A DNA stretch of 8,437 bases, taken from positions 1-8,437 of the forward strand of contig JASLVT010000043.1 of assembly GCA_030741175.1 (NCBI GenBank), read 5' to 3'. The notes under the pieces were generated by a model. The model was not told the DNA's origin. It ran no database searches and worked only from the letters and a program-made list of their open reading frames with translations. The DNA is from Porticoccaceae bacterium (GTDB lineage: Bacteria; Pseudomonadota; Gammaproteobacteria; Pseudomonadales; Porticoccaceae). Both the position numbers and the translations under genes were made by a program. Shown here in pieces: positions 1 through 6,886 of the stretch; positions within the stretch are counted from its first letter, which is position 1, and each line of letters begins with the position of its first letter.

Positions 1-2001
1 AGGCCAGTTCTCTGGGTCGTGATAGCGCAGAAATGCTTTGTGTAGGGTGCGCTGCTCTTTACTCTTGGCACTAAATATCTTTTCGTCATTGTTGCGGCCA
101 AGGGGCTTTAGTGGATTCTTCTCGGTGTAGTACATCGTCGTGGCCGAGGCCATTGGCGAAGGATAAAAATTCTGTACCTGATCAACACGAAAGCCATTAT
201 TTTTTAACCACAATGACAGGCTCATCATATCTTCGTTAGTTGAGCCGGGGTGTGCGGAGATAAAGTAGGGAATTAAGTACTGCTTTTTCCCCGCCTCCTT
301 TGAAAAGCGCTCAAACATTTCTTTAAATTCGTAGTAACTACCCATACCTGGTTTCATCATTTTGGTCAGCGGGCCATCTTCACTGTGTTCGGGCGCAATC
401 TTGAGATAGCCACCAACATGATGAGTTACGAGTTCTTTAACATAATCGGGGTCCTTAACCGCCAGGTCATACCTTAATCCAGAGGCTACAACGACCTTCT
501 TTACACCCTCCAACTCACGGGTTTTACGATACAGTTGGGTGGTGTGACTGTGATCGGTATTGAGATTGACACAGATTGTCGGGTACACGCAGGAGGGTCT
601 GCGACAGGTTTCCTCAACTTTTTTATCTTTACAATTTAAGCGGTACATATTGGCTGTAGGGCCGCCAAGATCTGAGATAACCCCAGTAAAGCCGGGGGTT
701 AAATCACGAATTTTTTCAACCTCATCGAGAATCGATTGCTCGGAGCGACTCTGAATAATCCGCCCCTCATGCTCGGTGATCGAACAAAAGGTGCAGCCAC
801 CAAAACAACCGCGCATGATATTGACTGAAAAACGAATCATTTCGTAGGCGGGAATTTTACTCTCACCATAGGATGGATGAGGGACGCGCCTGTAAGGTTG
901 CTCAAACACCCAATCCAACTCCTCTGTGGCCAGCGGAATCGGTGGCGGATTGACCCAAATATCATTGCGCCCCTGATTCTGCACCAAGGGTCGCGCATTG
1001 CCGGGATTGGTCTCGCGATGAAAAATCCTGTCAGCATGTGCATAGAGCACCGGATCTGCCACCACCTGATCAAAGGACGGCATGCGAATATAGGTACTGC
1101 TGGGATCAGTCTTTATCGCTTGTGTATCGGGGATAATCGCCAGTGGCTTCTCGTCGACCTCAGATTCGGTCTCAGCCAATGCCTTATCCGCCTTTATCCG
1201 AATATCTTTGGCATCATCACACTGGCTGGGATGTGCGCCCTCATAGGGATTTTTTTGCTGCTCAACTCGACCGGGTTGATCCACAGAAGTCGAGTCTATT
1301 TCACGCCAACCCTCTGGTATTTCACGGCAGAGAAATGCGCTACCACGCAGATCAGTAATCTGTCGGATATTCTCACCATTGGCCATACGGTGGGTCAGCT
1401 CCACCATCGCTCGCTCGGCATTGCCATAGAGCAATATATCGGCGGTAGAGTCCATCAGCACAGAGCGCTTTACTGTCTCTGACCAGTAATCATAATGCGC
1501 TAATCGACGCAGACTGGCCTCGATGCCACCAATCACTACAGGGACATCAGAGTAAGCTTCACGACATTTTTGCGCATAGACCGTCACTGCGCGATCTGGT
1601 CGCTTTCCTCCCTCATCACCTGCGGTATAGGCATCATCGTGGCGCAAGCGACGGTCAGCGGTATAGCGATTGATCATTGAGTCCATATTGCCGGCAGTGA
1701 CACCGAAATAGAGATTTGGCTTGCCCAGACCGCGAAATGCTTCTTTGCTGCGCCAGTCGGGCTGCGAGAGAATACCCACCCGATAACCCTGAGATTCAAG
1801 AACCCGACCAATAACCGCCATACCAAAGCTGGGGTGGTCGACATAGGCATCACCGGTCACCAAAATCACATCACAGCTATCCCAACCCAACTGCTCCATT
1901 TCATGGCGCGTCATGGGTAAAAATGGCGCGGGCCCAAAGCATTCTGCCCAATACTTAGGGTAGTCATACAGTGGTTTTGGATCGCCTGAGAATGCAGTCA
2001 T
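1..2001 (-). CDS. ygiQ: YgiQ family radical SAM protein (UPF0313), C-terminus cut by window edge
   Basis: I translated the minus strand from ATG 2001 by hand. The frame stays open for 667 codons to base 1 with no stop or frameshift. E. coli YgiQ is about 740 residues, so roughly 70-80 C-terminal residues lie outside. The N-terminus has the family signature [10 protein letters not shown] (about residues 21-30) followed by a Rossmann-like segment containing [13 protein letters not shown] (48-60). The radical SAM cluster motif CxxxCxxC is at Cys399, Cys403 and Cys406 ([10 protein letters not shown]) and should bind the [4Fe-4S] cluster that cleaves S-adenosylmethionine. A second cysteine group, Cys457, Cys466, Cys471 and Cys477, precedes NLNTDH. 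The last visible part, ending LRYHDPENW, belongs to the C-terminal DUF3362 domain. No ATG lies in frame between 2001 and the nearest upstream in-frame stop, so this start is favoured although its ribosome binding site is weak. The substrate and physiological role of YgiQ are not known to me. The family call is secure. Confidence 0.97.
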   Translation of the reverse strand, partial: MTAFSGDPKPLYDYPKYWAECFGPAPFLPMTRHEMEQLGWDSCDVILVTGDAYVDHPSFGMAVIGRVLESQGYRVGILSQPDWRSKEAFRGLGKPNLYFGVTAGNMDSMINRYTADRRLRHDDAYTAGDEGGKRPDRAVTVYAQKCREAYSDVPVVIGGIEASLRRLAHYDYWSETVKRSVLMDSTADILLYGNAERAMVELTHRMANGENIRQITDLRGSAFLCREIPEGWREIDSTSVDQPGRVEQQKNPYEGAHPSQCDDAKDIRIKADKALAETESEVDEKPLAIIPDTQAIKTDPSSTYIRMPSFDQVVADPVLYAHADRIFHRETNPGNARPLVQNQGRNDIWVNPPPIPLATEELDWVFEQPYRRVPHPSYGESKIPAYEMIRFSVNIMRGCFGGCTFCSITEHEGRIIQSRSEQSILDEVEKIRDLTPGFTGVISDLGGPTANMYRLNCKDKKVEETCRRPSCVYPTICVNLNTDHSHTTQLYRKTRELEGVKKVVVASGLRYDLAVKDPDYVKELVTHHVGGYLKIAPEHSEDGPLTKMMKPGMGSYYEFKEMFERFSKEAGKKQYLIPYFISAHPGSTNEDMMSLSLWLKNNGFRVDQVQNFYPSPMASATTMYYTEKNPLKPLGRNNDEKIFSAKSKEQRTLHKAFLRYHDPENWP

Positions 2002-2046
2002 AGCAAGAGTACAGTTCCATCGCTGTCTGATGTTTCGCGGTGCGGC

Positions 2047-2052
2047 ATTGTA
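2047..2052 (-). promoter_or_regulatory. Candidate -10 box for ygiQ
   Basis: On the minus strand TACAAT lies 45 bases upstream of the ygiQ ATG, one base away from the consensus TATAAT. No good -35 hexamer is visible at 16-18 bp spacing (ACTTAT is the 17-bp candidate), so this is a weak call. Promoter function is inferred from position and similarity only. The alternative is read-through from the upstream acetyltransferase gene, since the 157-base gap between the two has no clear terminator. Confidence 0.3.
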
Positions 2053-2158
2053 GCCGATTTCAACCCAAAATAAGTGATAATTTATTTACCGCTTGCATCG
2101 CTAGCAATAATCAAAATACAACGACCGAGCAACAGTGCTTAGATTGATAACTCCGATA

Positions 2159-2614
2159 TTAACCGGTCATTTCCTCAAACATCAGATAATCACATTGCTT
2201 CATGCCACAGTCTTTGTAGGTCATATGAGCATTAGCATTATCTATTTCAGCATATAGCCTGAATCCACAGACCGGCACTGAGGACGCCTTGGCCATGGTT
2301 TGTAGTTGCTGATACATGGCGCGATAAATTCCCTGTCGCCGATACTCCGGCTTTACATACACCGACTGGATCCACCAAATCAGGCCATTGCGCCAATCCG
2401 ACCATTCATAGGTCACCATCAATGTCGCCGCCGCTGATCCAGCCTTTTCCGCTACCAAATAAAAACCAAACTGCGGACGCTCAAATAACCCCTCAACCCC
2501 CAGTATCGCAGCATCCGGATCGAGGACTTTATTCTCTGTTTCAAGCGCCATAGCACAATTATGTGCAGTTATTAGCCTGCTGTCCTCCAAGGTTGCGGTA
2601 CGTATTGTCAACAT
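2159..2614 (-). CDS. GNAT family N-acetyltransferase
   Basis: Predicted 151-residue cytoplasmic acetyltransferase that would move an acetyl group from acetyl-CoA to an amine. The fold order is visible: the N-terminal strand LTIRTATLED (2-11), the acetyl-CoA loop YRRQGIY (91-97, fitting R-x-x-G-x-G/A with Tyr in the last position) after the strand IQSVYV, and a C-terminal NxxAxxxYxxxG pattern (NANAHMTYKDCGM, about 126-138) typical of the last conserved helix. The frame opens further upstream at a TTG (2653). ATG 2614 is preferred because GAGG lies 9 nt before it and homologues begin with a similar MLTIR-type sequence. The substrate cannot be read from the sequence and could be a small amine, an antibiotic or a protein N-terminus. 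It lies on the same strand as ygiQ, 157 bases upstream of it, and is divergent from pabB. Confidence 0.88.
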   Translation of the reverse strand: MLTIRTATLEDSRLITAHNCAMALETENKVLDPDAAILGVEGLFERPQFGFYLVAEKAGSAAATLMVTYEWSDWRNGLIWWIQSVYVKPEYRRQGIYRAMYQQLQTMAKASSVPVCGFRLYAEIDNANAHMTYKDCGMKQCDYLMFEEMTG

Positions 2615-2623
2615 AATCGAGAT

Positions 2624-2627
2624 CCTC
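2624..2627 (-). promoter_or_regulatory. Shine-Dalgarno site fixing the GNAT start
   Basis: On the minus strand GAGG sits 9 nt upstream of ATG 2614. It supports this start over the in-frame TTG at 2653, which would add 13 residues unlike the usual GNAT N-terminus. Confidence 0.6.
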
Positions 2628-2714
2628 AAAATCTTGCTATCGATACTGAACAAATAAAACCATTGATCCCCTGTTTTTATTATTGCGTATCGGCTGTGTT
2701 GCGCCTAAAGTGGC

Positions 2715-2826
2715 GGGGCTATTTTAACGCGAGGCTATTTTAACGCGAGGCTATTTCAACGCGAGGCTATTTCAACGCGAGGCTATAGCATCGCGAGAGT
2801 ATATCAGCGCGGGGCTATATCAGGGC
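2715..2826. repeat. 16-bp tandem repeat array, seven units
   Basis: Seven head-to-tail units start at 2715, 2731, 2747, 2763, 2779, 2795 and 2811. The best consensus is GAGGCTATTTCAACGC. Units 3 and 4 are identical to it, unit 2 differs at one position and unit 1 at two. Units 5, 6 and 7 differ at three, four and four positions. The array fills much of the divergent space between the GNAT gene and pabB. Sixteen bases is not a multiple of three, so it is not a coding repeat, and there are no unique spacers, so it is not CRISPR. Possible roles, all inferred, are repeated protein-binding sites, a spacer that alters promoter geometry when its copy number changes, or neutral slippage DNA. Confidence 0.95.
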
Positions 2827-2831
2827 CATCC

Positions 2832-2837
2832 TATAAT
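2832..2837 (+). promoter_or_regulatory. Perfect -10 box (TATAAT) upstream of pabB
   Basis: TATAAT lies 32 bases before ATG 2870, which would put transcription start near 2844 and give a leader of about 26 bases. No recognisable -35 hexamer exists at the right distance (2809-2814 is GC-rich), and there is no extended TGn. The promoter may therefore depend on an activator, possibly acting through the repeat array. It falls exactly where the TAT of an eighth 16-bp repeat unit would be. Confidence 0.5.
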
Positions 2838-2869
2838 GTCCAAATTCATTTATCCAAGCTGTGGGTTTG

Positions 2870-4267
2870 ATGCAAACGATAAACAGTAAAACCATTCCCT
2901 ATCGGGCTGACAGCGCCCTGTTATTCGATGCGTTGCGCGACATGCCCGAGGCTATTTGGCTCGATAGTGGCAAGCCTCAGAGCACACAGGGTCGCTTTGA
3001 TATTATCTCGGCAAGCCCAGATAGTTTGATTGAAACCCATGGCGCCGTCTCCACAATTACTGATCATAAGGGTACAACGAGCTCAGACCAAGACCCTTTT
3101 GTGTTGGCCAACCAATTGATGGAGTCACTGCAACCGATTGACGACACCATCGATGCACCCTTTGTTGGCGGCCTATTGGGCTACTTTAGTTACGATTTAG
3201 TCCGCCATTCAGCTGATGACAATAGCACCAATAGTCGTGTTACAACATTACCCGATATGCGCTTAGGTCGTTATCTATGGAGTCTGATCGTCGATCATCA
3301 AACTGCAAGCAGCCGGCTCTATTTCCACGAAAAATGTCCAGTAACACTGCGTCAGGATGTATGCCAGCGGCTGGAATCAGTTACAACTAAATCCGAGCCA
3401 CAGCCGATAAATAATTCAGGGTTCAAATTATTAGCACCATTTCGTGCGACGCTGAGTCAATCCCAGTACCACAGCGCAATCGCTAGCATAAAAGACTATA
3501 TCCTCAGTGGTGACTGCTATCAGGTTAACTTCACCCAACATCTGAGCGCAAAGTATCAGGGAGATCTATGGCAGGCCTACCTATGTCTCCGCAATGCTGT
3601 TCCATCACCCTACTCCGTTTACTGGCAATGGGCCGACAAAGCAATTTTATCTCTATCTCCTGAGCGTTTTATTAAAAGTGAAGTAGCTAACGGGCAGATC
3701 GATGTGGAGAGCAAACCGATAAAAGGGACTATCCTGCGCGGGGCCAATGCCGAGCAAGACAAGAGCAATGCCGAACAACTGCTCAACAGCAGTAAAGACC
3801 GCGCCGAGAATCTAATGATTGTTGATTTACTGCGCAATGATTTAGGTAAGAATTGTCAGCCCGGCAGTATCCGTGTACCCAAATTATTTAATTTGGAGAG
3901 TTTCCCCAATGTTCATCACTTAGTCAGCACCATCACCGGTGTGCTGCGGCCTGACCGCAGCGTAATCGATCTATTGCGGGATAGCTTCCCCGGAGGCTCT
4001 ATCACTGGAGCGCCAAAAAAACGCGCGATGGAAATTATTGATGAACTGGAGCCAGTTAAACGCTCAGTCTACTGCGGCAGTATTGGTTACATTTGTGCAT
4101 CCAATCGCATGGATACCAATATAGCTATTCGCACCCTGGTCGCTGATCATGATCAACTGCACTGCTGGGGTGGTGGTGGCATTGTTGCGGACTCGCAAGC
4201 TGACAAAGAATTTGAGGAATCCTTGAATAAAGTCCGGCTACTATTACAAACTCTCGAAGACCTATAA
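2870..4267 (+). CDS. pabB: Aminodeoxychorismate synthase component I
   Basis: PabB combines chorismate with ammonia, supplied by the glutaminase PabA, to form 4-amino-4-deoxychorismate, the precursor of p-aminobenzoate and folate. The 465-residue protein matches the stand-alone E. coli enzyme (453) in length and layout: the N-terminal SGxxx...GRFDIISASP segment, GGLLGYFSYDL, SGDCYQVNFTQ, LSLSPERF, ENLMIVDLLRNDLG, FPNVHHLVSTI, SFPGGSITGAPK and GGGIVADSQ. Lys285 in PIKGT is the diagnostic catalytic lysine of PabB; anthranilate synthase TrpE has Ala there. Glu265 is in SPERF. There is no fused PabA or PabC domain, so the glutaminase must be encoded elsewhere. ATG 2870 is chosen over an in-frame GTG at 2861 that has no ribosome binding site. 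The ATG itself has only a weak GTGGG close by. It is divergent from the GNAT gene and converges on trmH with 8 bases between. Confidence 0.97.
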   Translation: MQTINSKTIPYRADSALLFDALRDMPEAIWLDSGKPQSTQGRFDIISASPDSLIETHGAVSTITDHKGTTSSDQDPFVLANQLMESLQPIDDTIDAPFVGGLLGYFSYDLVRHSADDNSTNSRVTTLPDMRLGRYLWSLIVDHQTASSRLYFHEKCPVTLRQDVCQRLESVTTKSEPQPINNSGFKLLAPFRATLSQSQYHSAIASIKDYILSGDCYQVNFTQHLSAKYQGDLWQAYLCLRNAVPSPYSVYWQWADKAILSLSPERFIKSEVANGQIDVESKPIKGTILRGANAEQDKSNAEQLLNSSKDRAENLMIVDLLRNDLGKNCQPGSIRVPKLFNLESFPNVHHLVSTITGVLRPDRSVIDLLRDSFPGGSITGAPKKRAMEIIDELEPVKRSVYCGSIGYICASNRMDTNIAIRTLVADHDQLHCWGGGGIVADSQADKEFEESLNKVRLLLQTLEDL

Positions 4268-4275
4268 GAGCACAG

Positions 4276-4950
4276 TCAAATCGGCTGAGCACTACGCCAG
4301 TCAGGATCAATAATATCTCCCTGCTCGTCCAATGCTGGATAGGGTAATTGGTGCTTCTGACAGTACTTAGCTAACAGGGGTTGGCTCCATTCAAACAACA
4401 GTTGCTGATAGCGCTCGCTGTCGAGTCGGCACTGCTGATAAAAGCCGGCCTCCTCTCTCTGCCTTCTCGCCTCAGATAAAATTATCGCGCAGGCAACACT
4501 GACATTAAATGATTCCACCATCCCTAACATGGGTACAGTAATTCGTTTATCGATAAAAGGTGCTGCCGCGTCGCTGATACCGTATTTCTCAGCGCCGAGT
4601 AACAGCGCCGAGGGCTGAGTAAAATCCACTTCCCTGTAATCGACTGTATCTCCCGCGGTATCTGCCGCAACAATTTGATACCCCTCGGCCTGAAGATGCG
4701 TTAGCGGCTGAGAGACTTGCTGATAGACATGTGTCTGCACCCATTTATGAGTGCCCATAGTAGTGCCTGTATGGGCGCGAAATCGCGTTTCATCAAGCAC
4801 TGAATGCACAGCCATAATTCCCACAGCATCACAGGTACGCACAATTGCCGAGAGGTTTTGTCCTTTGTGCACAGAGTCACTCACCACAGTGAGATCCGGC
4901 TGACGCAAATTGAGCACCTCAACCAATCGGGCAAAACGCTCAGCGGTCAT
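4276..4950 (-). CDS. trmH: tRNA (guanosine(18)-2'-O)-methyltransferase TrmH
   Basis: TrmH methylates the 2'-hydroxyl of G18 in the D-loop of tRNA using S-adenosylmethionine. The 224-residue protein follows E. coli TrmH (229) along its length, starting ERFARLVEVLNLRQPDLTV. The three SPOUT motifs are present: motif 1 with Asn32 and the catalytic Arg38 (HKGQNLSAIVRT), motif 2 with Glu121 (LLLGAEKYGI) and motif 3 with Ser147 and Asn149 (VPMLGMVESFNVSVA), which form the trefoil knot that binds the cofactor. The C-terminal tail (RLDSERYQQLLFEW, LPYPALDEQGDI) is TrmH-type, which argues against the 23S rRNA enzyme RlmB. The start is ATG 4950 with GGA 5 nt upstream. It begins 20 bases after the avtA stop and is the last gene of the five-gene operon. 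No terminator is visible in the short gap to pabB. Confidence 0.95.
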   Translation of the reverse strand: MTAERFARLVEVLNLRQPDLTVVSDSVHKGQNLSAIVRTCDAVGIMAVHSVLDETRFRAHTGTTMGTHKWVQTHVYQQVSQPLTHLQAEGYQIVAADTAGDTVDYREVDFTQPSALLLGAEKYGISDAAAPFIDKRITVPMLGMVESFNVSVACAIILSEARRQREEAGFYQQCRLDSERYQQLLFEWSQPLLAKYCQKHQLPYPALDEQGDIIDPDWRSAQPI

Positions 4951-4970
4951 GATAATCCATGCTAATTATT

Positions 4971-6236
4971 TTAATTGTCACCGGATTCATAGGCTTTAAT
5001 CACCTCTTGTGCAATTATCTTAATACCCTGCTCAACGATTTTGTCATCCTGTGCATAGGACACCCGAATGCATTCCTGTTGATGCCGCCAGTCAGATTTC
5101 ATGCCGGGGAAAAAGTTATGTCCCGGCACCACCAACACACCACGAGACTTAAGGCGTTCATACAGGGTCTGGCTGGTAATTGGCAGGCCATCAAACCACA
5201 ACCACAGAAAAATCGCGCCCTCGGGTCGATGAATCCGATAAGGTACATCCCCTAATGCCGCCCTAAATAGCTTGACCGCCCGAGTCGCCCGCTGTTGATA
5301 GAATGGACCGACCAACTCTCGACTAAGGCTGAGAATATCCCCAGAGCGAAATAACTCTCGCGCAATGGTCGGGCCCAAATTACCACAGGCCAAACTGACC
5401 ACGGTGTTGGCATTACTATAAGCCTGCACTATCTCTTCACGTGCCACGATAATACCGGTACGCACACCGGGAAGGCCAAGTTTCGATAGACTGAGCACAA
5501 GGATGGTATTGCTATTCCAATGAGGTCTCGCCTGATTAAATAAAATGCCGGGGAACGGCAAACCATAGGCACCATCGATGATCAGCGGGATATCAGCCCG
5601 ACAGGCAATCTCATCGAGATGCTCAATTTCATCATCGGTTAGCACATTGCCCGTTGGGTTGGTTGGGCGTGATACACAGAGTGCCGCGGTAGATTGCTCC
5701 GAGACCTCAAGACCAGAAAAATCAATATGGTATTTAAATTGATTGTCGTCGAGCAGCTCTATTTCAGGCTTGGTCGCGGTAAAGAAATCGGATGTCAGGC
5801 CTATATCACCGTAACCGATATATTCTGGCGCCAATGGCAGATGGATAGAACGCTGCCCCCCATTCGGCATATCGCCTGCCAGCATATTGTAGAGAATAAA
5901 GAAGGCCGATTGACTACCATTTGATACTGCAATATTGCCCGCATGCAAATCCCAGCCGAACTGCTTTTTCAGTAGGCTAGCTATTTGCTGGCGAAACTGC
6001 CTGTCACCCTGCGGCGACTGGTAAATGCCCATCAAACTATGCAACTGATCCGGATCTGCTAAAACCGCCTCTAGTCGCTGCTTAAAAATTGTCTCGGCCT
6101 CAGGGATGCGCCCGGGATTACCGCCACCCATAAAAATCATATCCGGATTTTCATTGAGCGCGGTGCCGAGATCATCCATCAACTCAACAATGCCAGTGGA
6201 CGCGGTAAATTTTTCACCAAATTTTGATAGCTTCAC
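4971..6236 (-). CDS. avtA: Valine-pyruvate aminotransferase
   Basis: AvtA is a PLP enzyme that exchanges amino groups between pyruvate/alanine and 2-oxoisovalerate/valine, and is one of the L-alanine-forming transaminases in enterobacteria. The 421-residue protein matches E. coli AvtA (417) throughout: FGEKFTASTGI, MGGGNPGRIPE, NGSQSAFF (106-113), LAPEYIGYGDIGL, SRPTNPTGN with Asn193, the PLP-contacting DGAYGLPFPG (Asp221, Tyr224), the Schiff-base Lys252 in SLSKLGLPG, PEGAIFLWLWF and VLVVPGHNFFPG. A conserved Arg in the C-terminal ECIRVSY should bind the substrate carboxylate. The start is GTG 6236, with AGGAAG 6 nt upstream; no ATG is available in frame. It begins 25 bases after the alkB stop. 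A seven-codon reading frame in the gap ends on the GTG (see separate entry). Confidence 0.97.
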   Translation of the reverse strand: MKLSKFGEKFTASTGIVELMDDLGTALNENPDMIFMGGGNPGRIPEAETIFKQRLEAVLADPDQLHSLMGIYQSPQGDRQFRQQIASLLKKQFGWDLHAGNIAVSNGSQSAFFILYNMLAGDMPNGGQRSIHLPLAPEYIGYGDIGLTSDFFTATKPEIELLDDNQFKYHIDFSGLEVSEQSTAALCVSRPTNPTGNVLTDDEIEHLDEIACRADIPLIIDGAYGLPFPGILFNQARPHWNSNTILVLSLSKLGLPGVRTGIIVAREEIVQAYSNANTVVSLACGNLGPTIARELFRSGDILSLSRELVGPFYQQRATRAVKLFRAALGDVPYRIHRPEGAIFLWLWFDGLPITSQTLYERLKSRGVLVVPGHNFFPGMKSDWRHQQECIRVSYAQDDKIVEQGIKIIAQEVIKAYESGDN

Positions 6237-6256
6237 AATGGGCTTCCTGTTGTCAT
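6233..6256 (-). CDS. Possible seven-codon leader reading frame overlapping the avtA start
   Basis: On the minus strand ATG 6256 opens a frame reading MTTGSPL and ends with TGA (6235-6233). That TGA shares bases with the avtA GTG start, giving the GTGA arrangement typical of translational coupling. GGAG at 6265-6268 lies 8 nt before the ATG and overlaps the end of alkB. avtA also has its own AGGAAG at 6243-6248, inside this short frame. The frame and the ribosome binding site are seen directly; translation and any control of avtA are inference. The short frame could arise by chance, because the second site alone would start avtA. Confidence 0.3.
   Translation of the reverse strand: MTTGSPL
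6243..6248 (-). promoter_or_regulatory. Shine-Dalgarno site for avtA
   Basis: On the minus strand AGGAAG lies 6 nt (AGGA core 8 nt) before the GTG at 6236. It decides that this GTG, rather than the out-of-frame ATG at 6256, starts avtA. The protein reading from it aligns with the AvtA N-terminus. Confidence 0.7.
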
Positions 6257-6261
6257 CAATG

Positions 6262-6870
6262 TTACTCCATATACCTAAAAGTAAAATTTACCCGAGGCTG
6301 TTGCAGATCTTTGACCTTGGCAATGCGGTGTTGCCAATAAGCCTGTATACCCGCACCCATTAGTAGTAGGGAGCCATGAGGTAAACTGATAGATATGCGC
6401 TCTTTAGTCTCGTTGTGACGCAGCTGAAACACCCGCTCCACACCCAGACTCAACGAGGCAATGACCGGCGCTGGGCCGAGCTCTTTCTCATCATCTGCAT
6501 GCCAGTCGACGCTATCGCGACCATCGCGATAATAGTTAACCAATGCACGATTAAATCGCTGCTCAGTGATTTGCTCAATAGACAATCTGATCTTGTCCAT
6601 CCAATCTGGAAAGCGCAGTGCCTGCATGCGAATACCGGAATAAGTATAGCTAGTGGACGGATCACCAAACCAATTTTGCAATCGCGGAATGGGTATGGTC
6701 TTGCCGACAATTTTAATAGTATCTTGCCGCCACTGCGTTTGATGAATCGCTGTCTCCAATAATCCATCAGCTTGCTCTGGCGATAACCAGTTGGGCCAGA
6801 ATGCTATCTCAGCAGAACCTAAGTCTGGACTGAGATAGAGCGGGATAACTTGCTTATCGAATAGGTCCAT
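6262..6870 (-). CDS. AlkB-type 2-oxoglutarate/Fe(II) dioxygenase (alkylated nucleic acid repair)
   Basis: Predicted 202-residue non-haem iron dioxygenase that would remove methyl groups such as 1-methyladenine and 3-methylcytosine from nucleic acid by oxidation. The iron ligands are His124 and Asp126 (WHADDE) and His181 (WQHRIAK). The 2-oxoglutarate-binding pair Arg193 and Arg199 sit in RVNFTFR. VNYYRDGRDSVDWHADDEKELGPAPVIASLSLG resembles the ALKBH2/ALKBH3 branch more than E. coli AlkB, so a DNA repair role is likely but inferred. The frame extends upstream to a TTG at 6918 inside murB. ATG 6870 is preferred because it begins 16 bases after the murB stop and the protein then has the usual length. 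It sits in a cell-wall and amino-acid operon, not with other repair genes, and no adaptive-response partner (ada, alkA) is in the window. Confidence 0.9.
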   Translation of the reverse strand: MDLFDKQVIPLYLSPDLGSAEIAFWPNWLSPEQADGLLETAIHQTQWRQDTIKIVGKTIPIPRLQNWFGDPSTSYTYSGIRMQALRFPDWMDKIRLSIEQITEQRFNRALVNYYRDGRDSVDWHADDEKELGPAPVIASLSLGVERVFQLRHNETKERISISLPHGSLLLMGAGIQAYWQHRIAKVKDLQQPRVNFTFRYME

Positions 6871-6886
6871 TAGCAATACCCAACAA

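Noticed and set aside
877..1482. A 201-codon open frame on the plus strand, with a shorter one at 1143-1358
   Set aside because: Both lie antisense to ygiQ, whose own frame I confirmed line by line. The predicted peptides show no recognisable motif or ribosome site.
1..2001. Possible broken ygiQ gene, because only short frames are obvious at first sight
   Set aside because: Translation from ATG 2001 runs without a stop for 667 codons to the edge. The gene is truncated only by the window.
2128..2139. Inverted repeat AGCAACAGTGCT between the GNAT gene and ygiQ as a terminator
   Set aside because: The stem is only 4 bp with no U-run directly after it, so it does not meet the usual form of an intrinsic terminator.
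2715..2826. CRISPR array or plasmid-type replication iterons
   Set aside because: Units are contiguous with no unique spacers, and there are no cas, rep or partition genes nearby. The neighbours are chromosomal housekeeping genes.
2948..2957. GAGGCTATTT inside pabB, identical to the first ten bases of the repeat unit
   Set aside because: It is explained by codons for PEAIW, is out of phase with the array and is too short to exclude chance. It is at most a weak hint.
2870..4267. Anthranilate synthase component I (trpE) as an alternative to pabB
   Set aside because: The PIKGT lysine and overall alignment are PabB-specific, TrpE has PIAGT, and no trpG/trpD genes adjoin.
6450..6767. Open frames on both strands within alkB
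   Set aside because: They overlap the whole AlkB catalytic core, whose iron and 2-oxoglutarate ligands are intact in the other frame. They are shadows.
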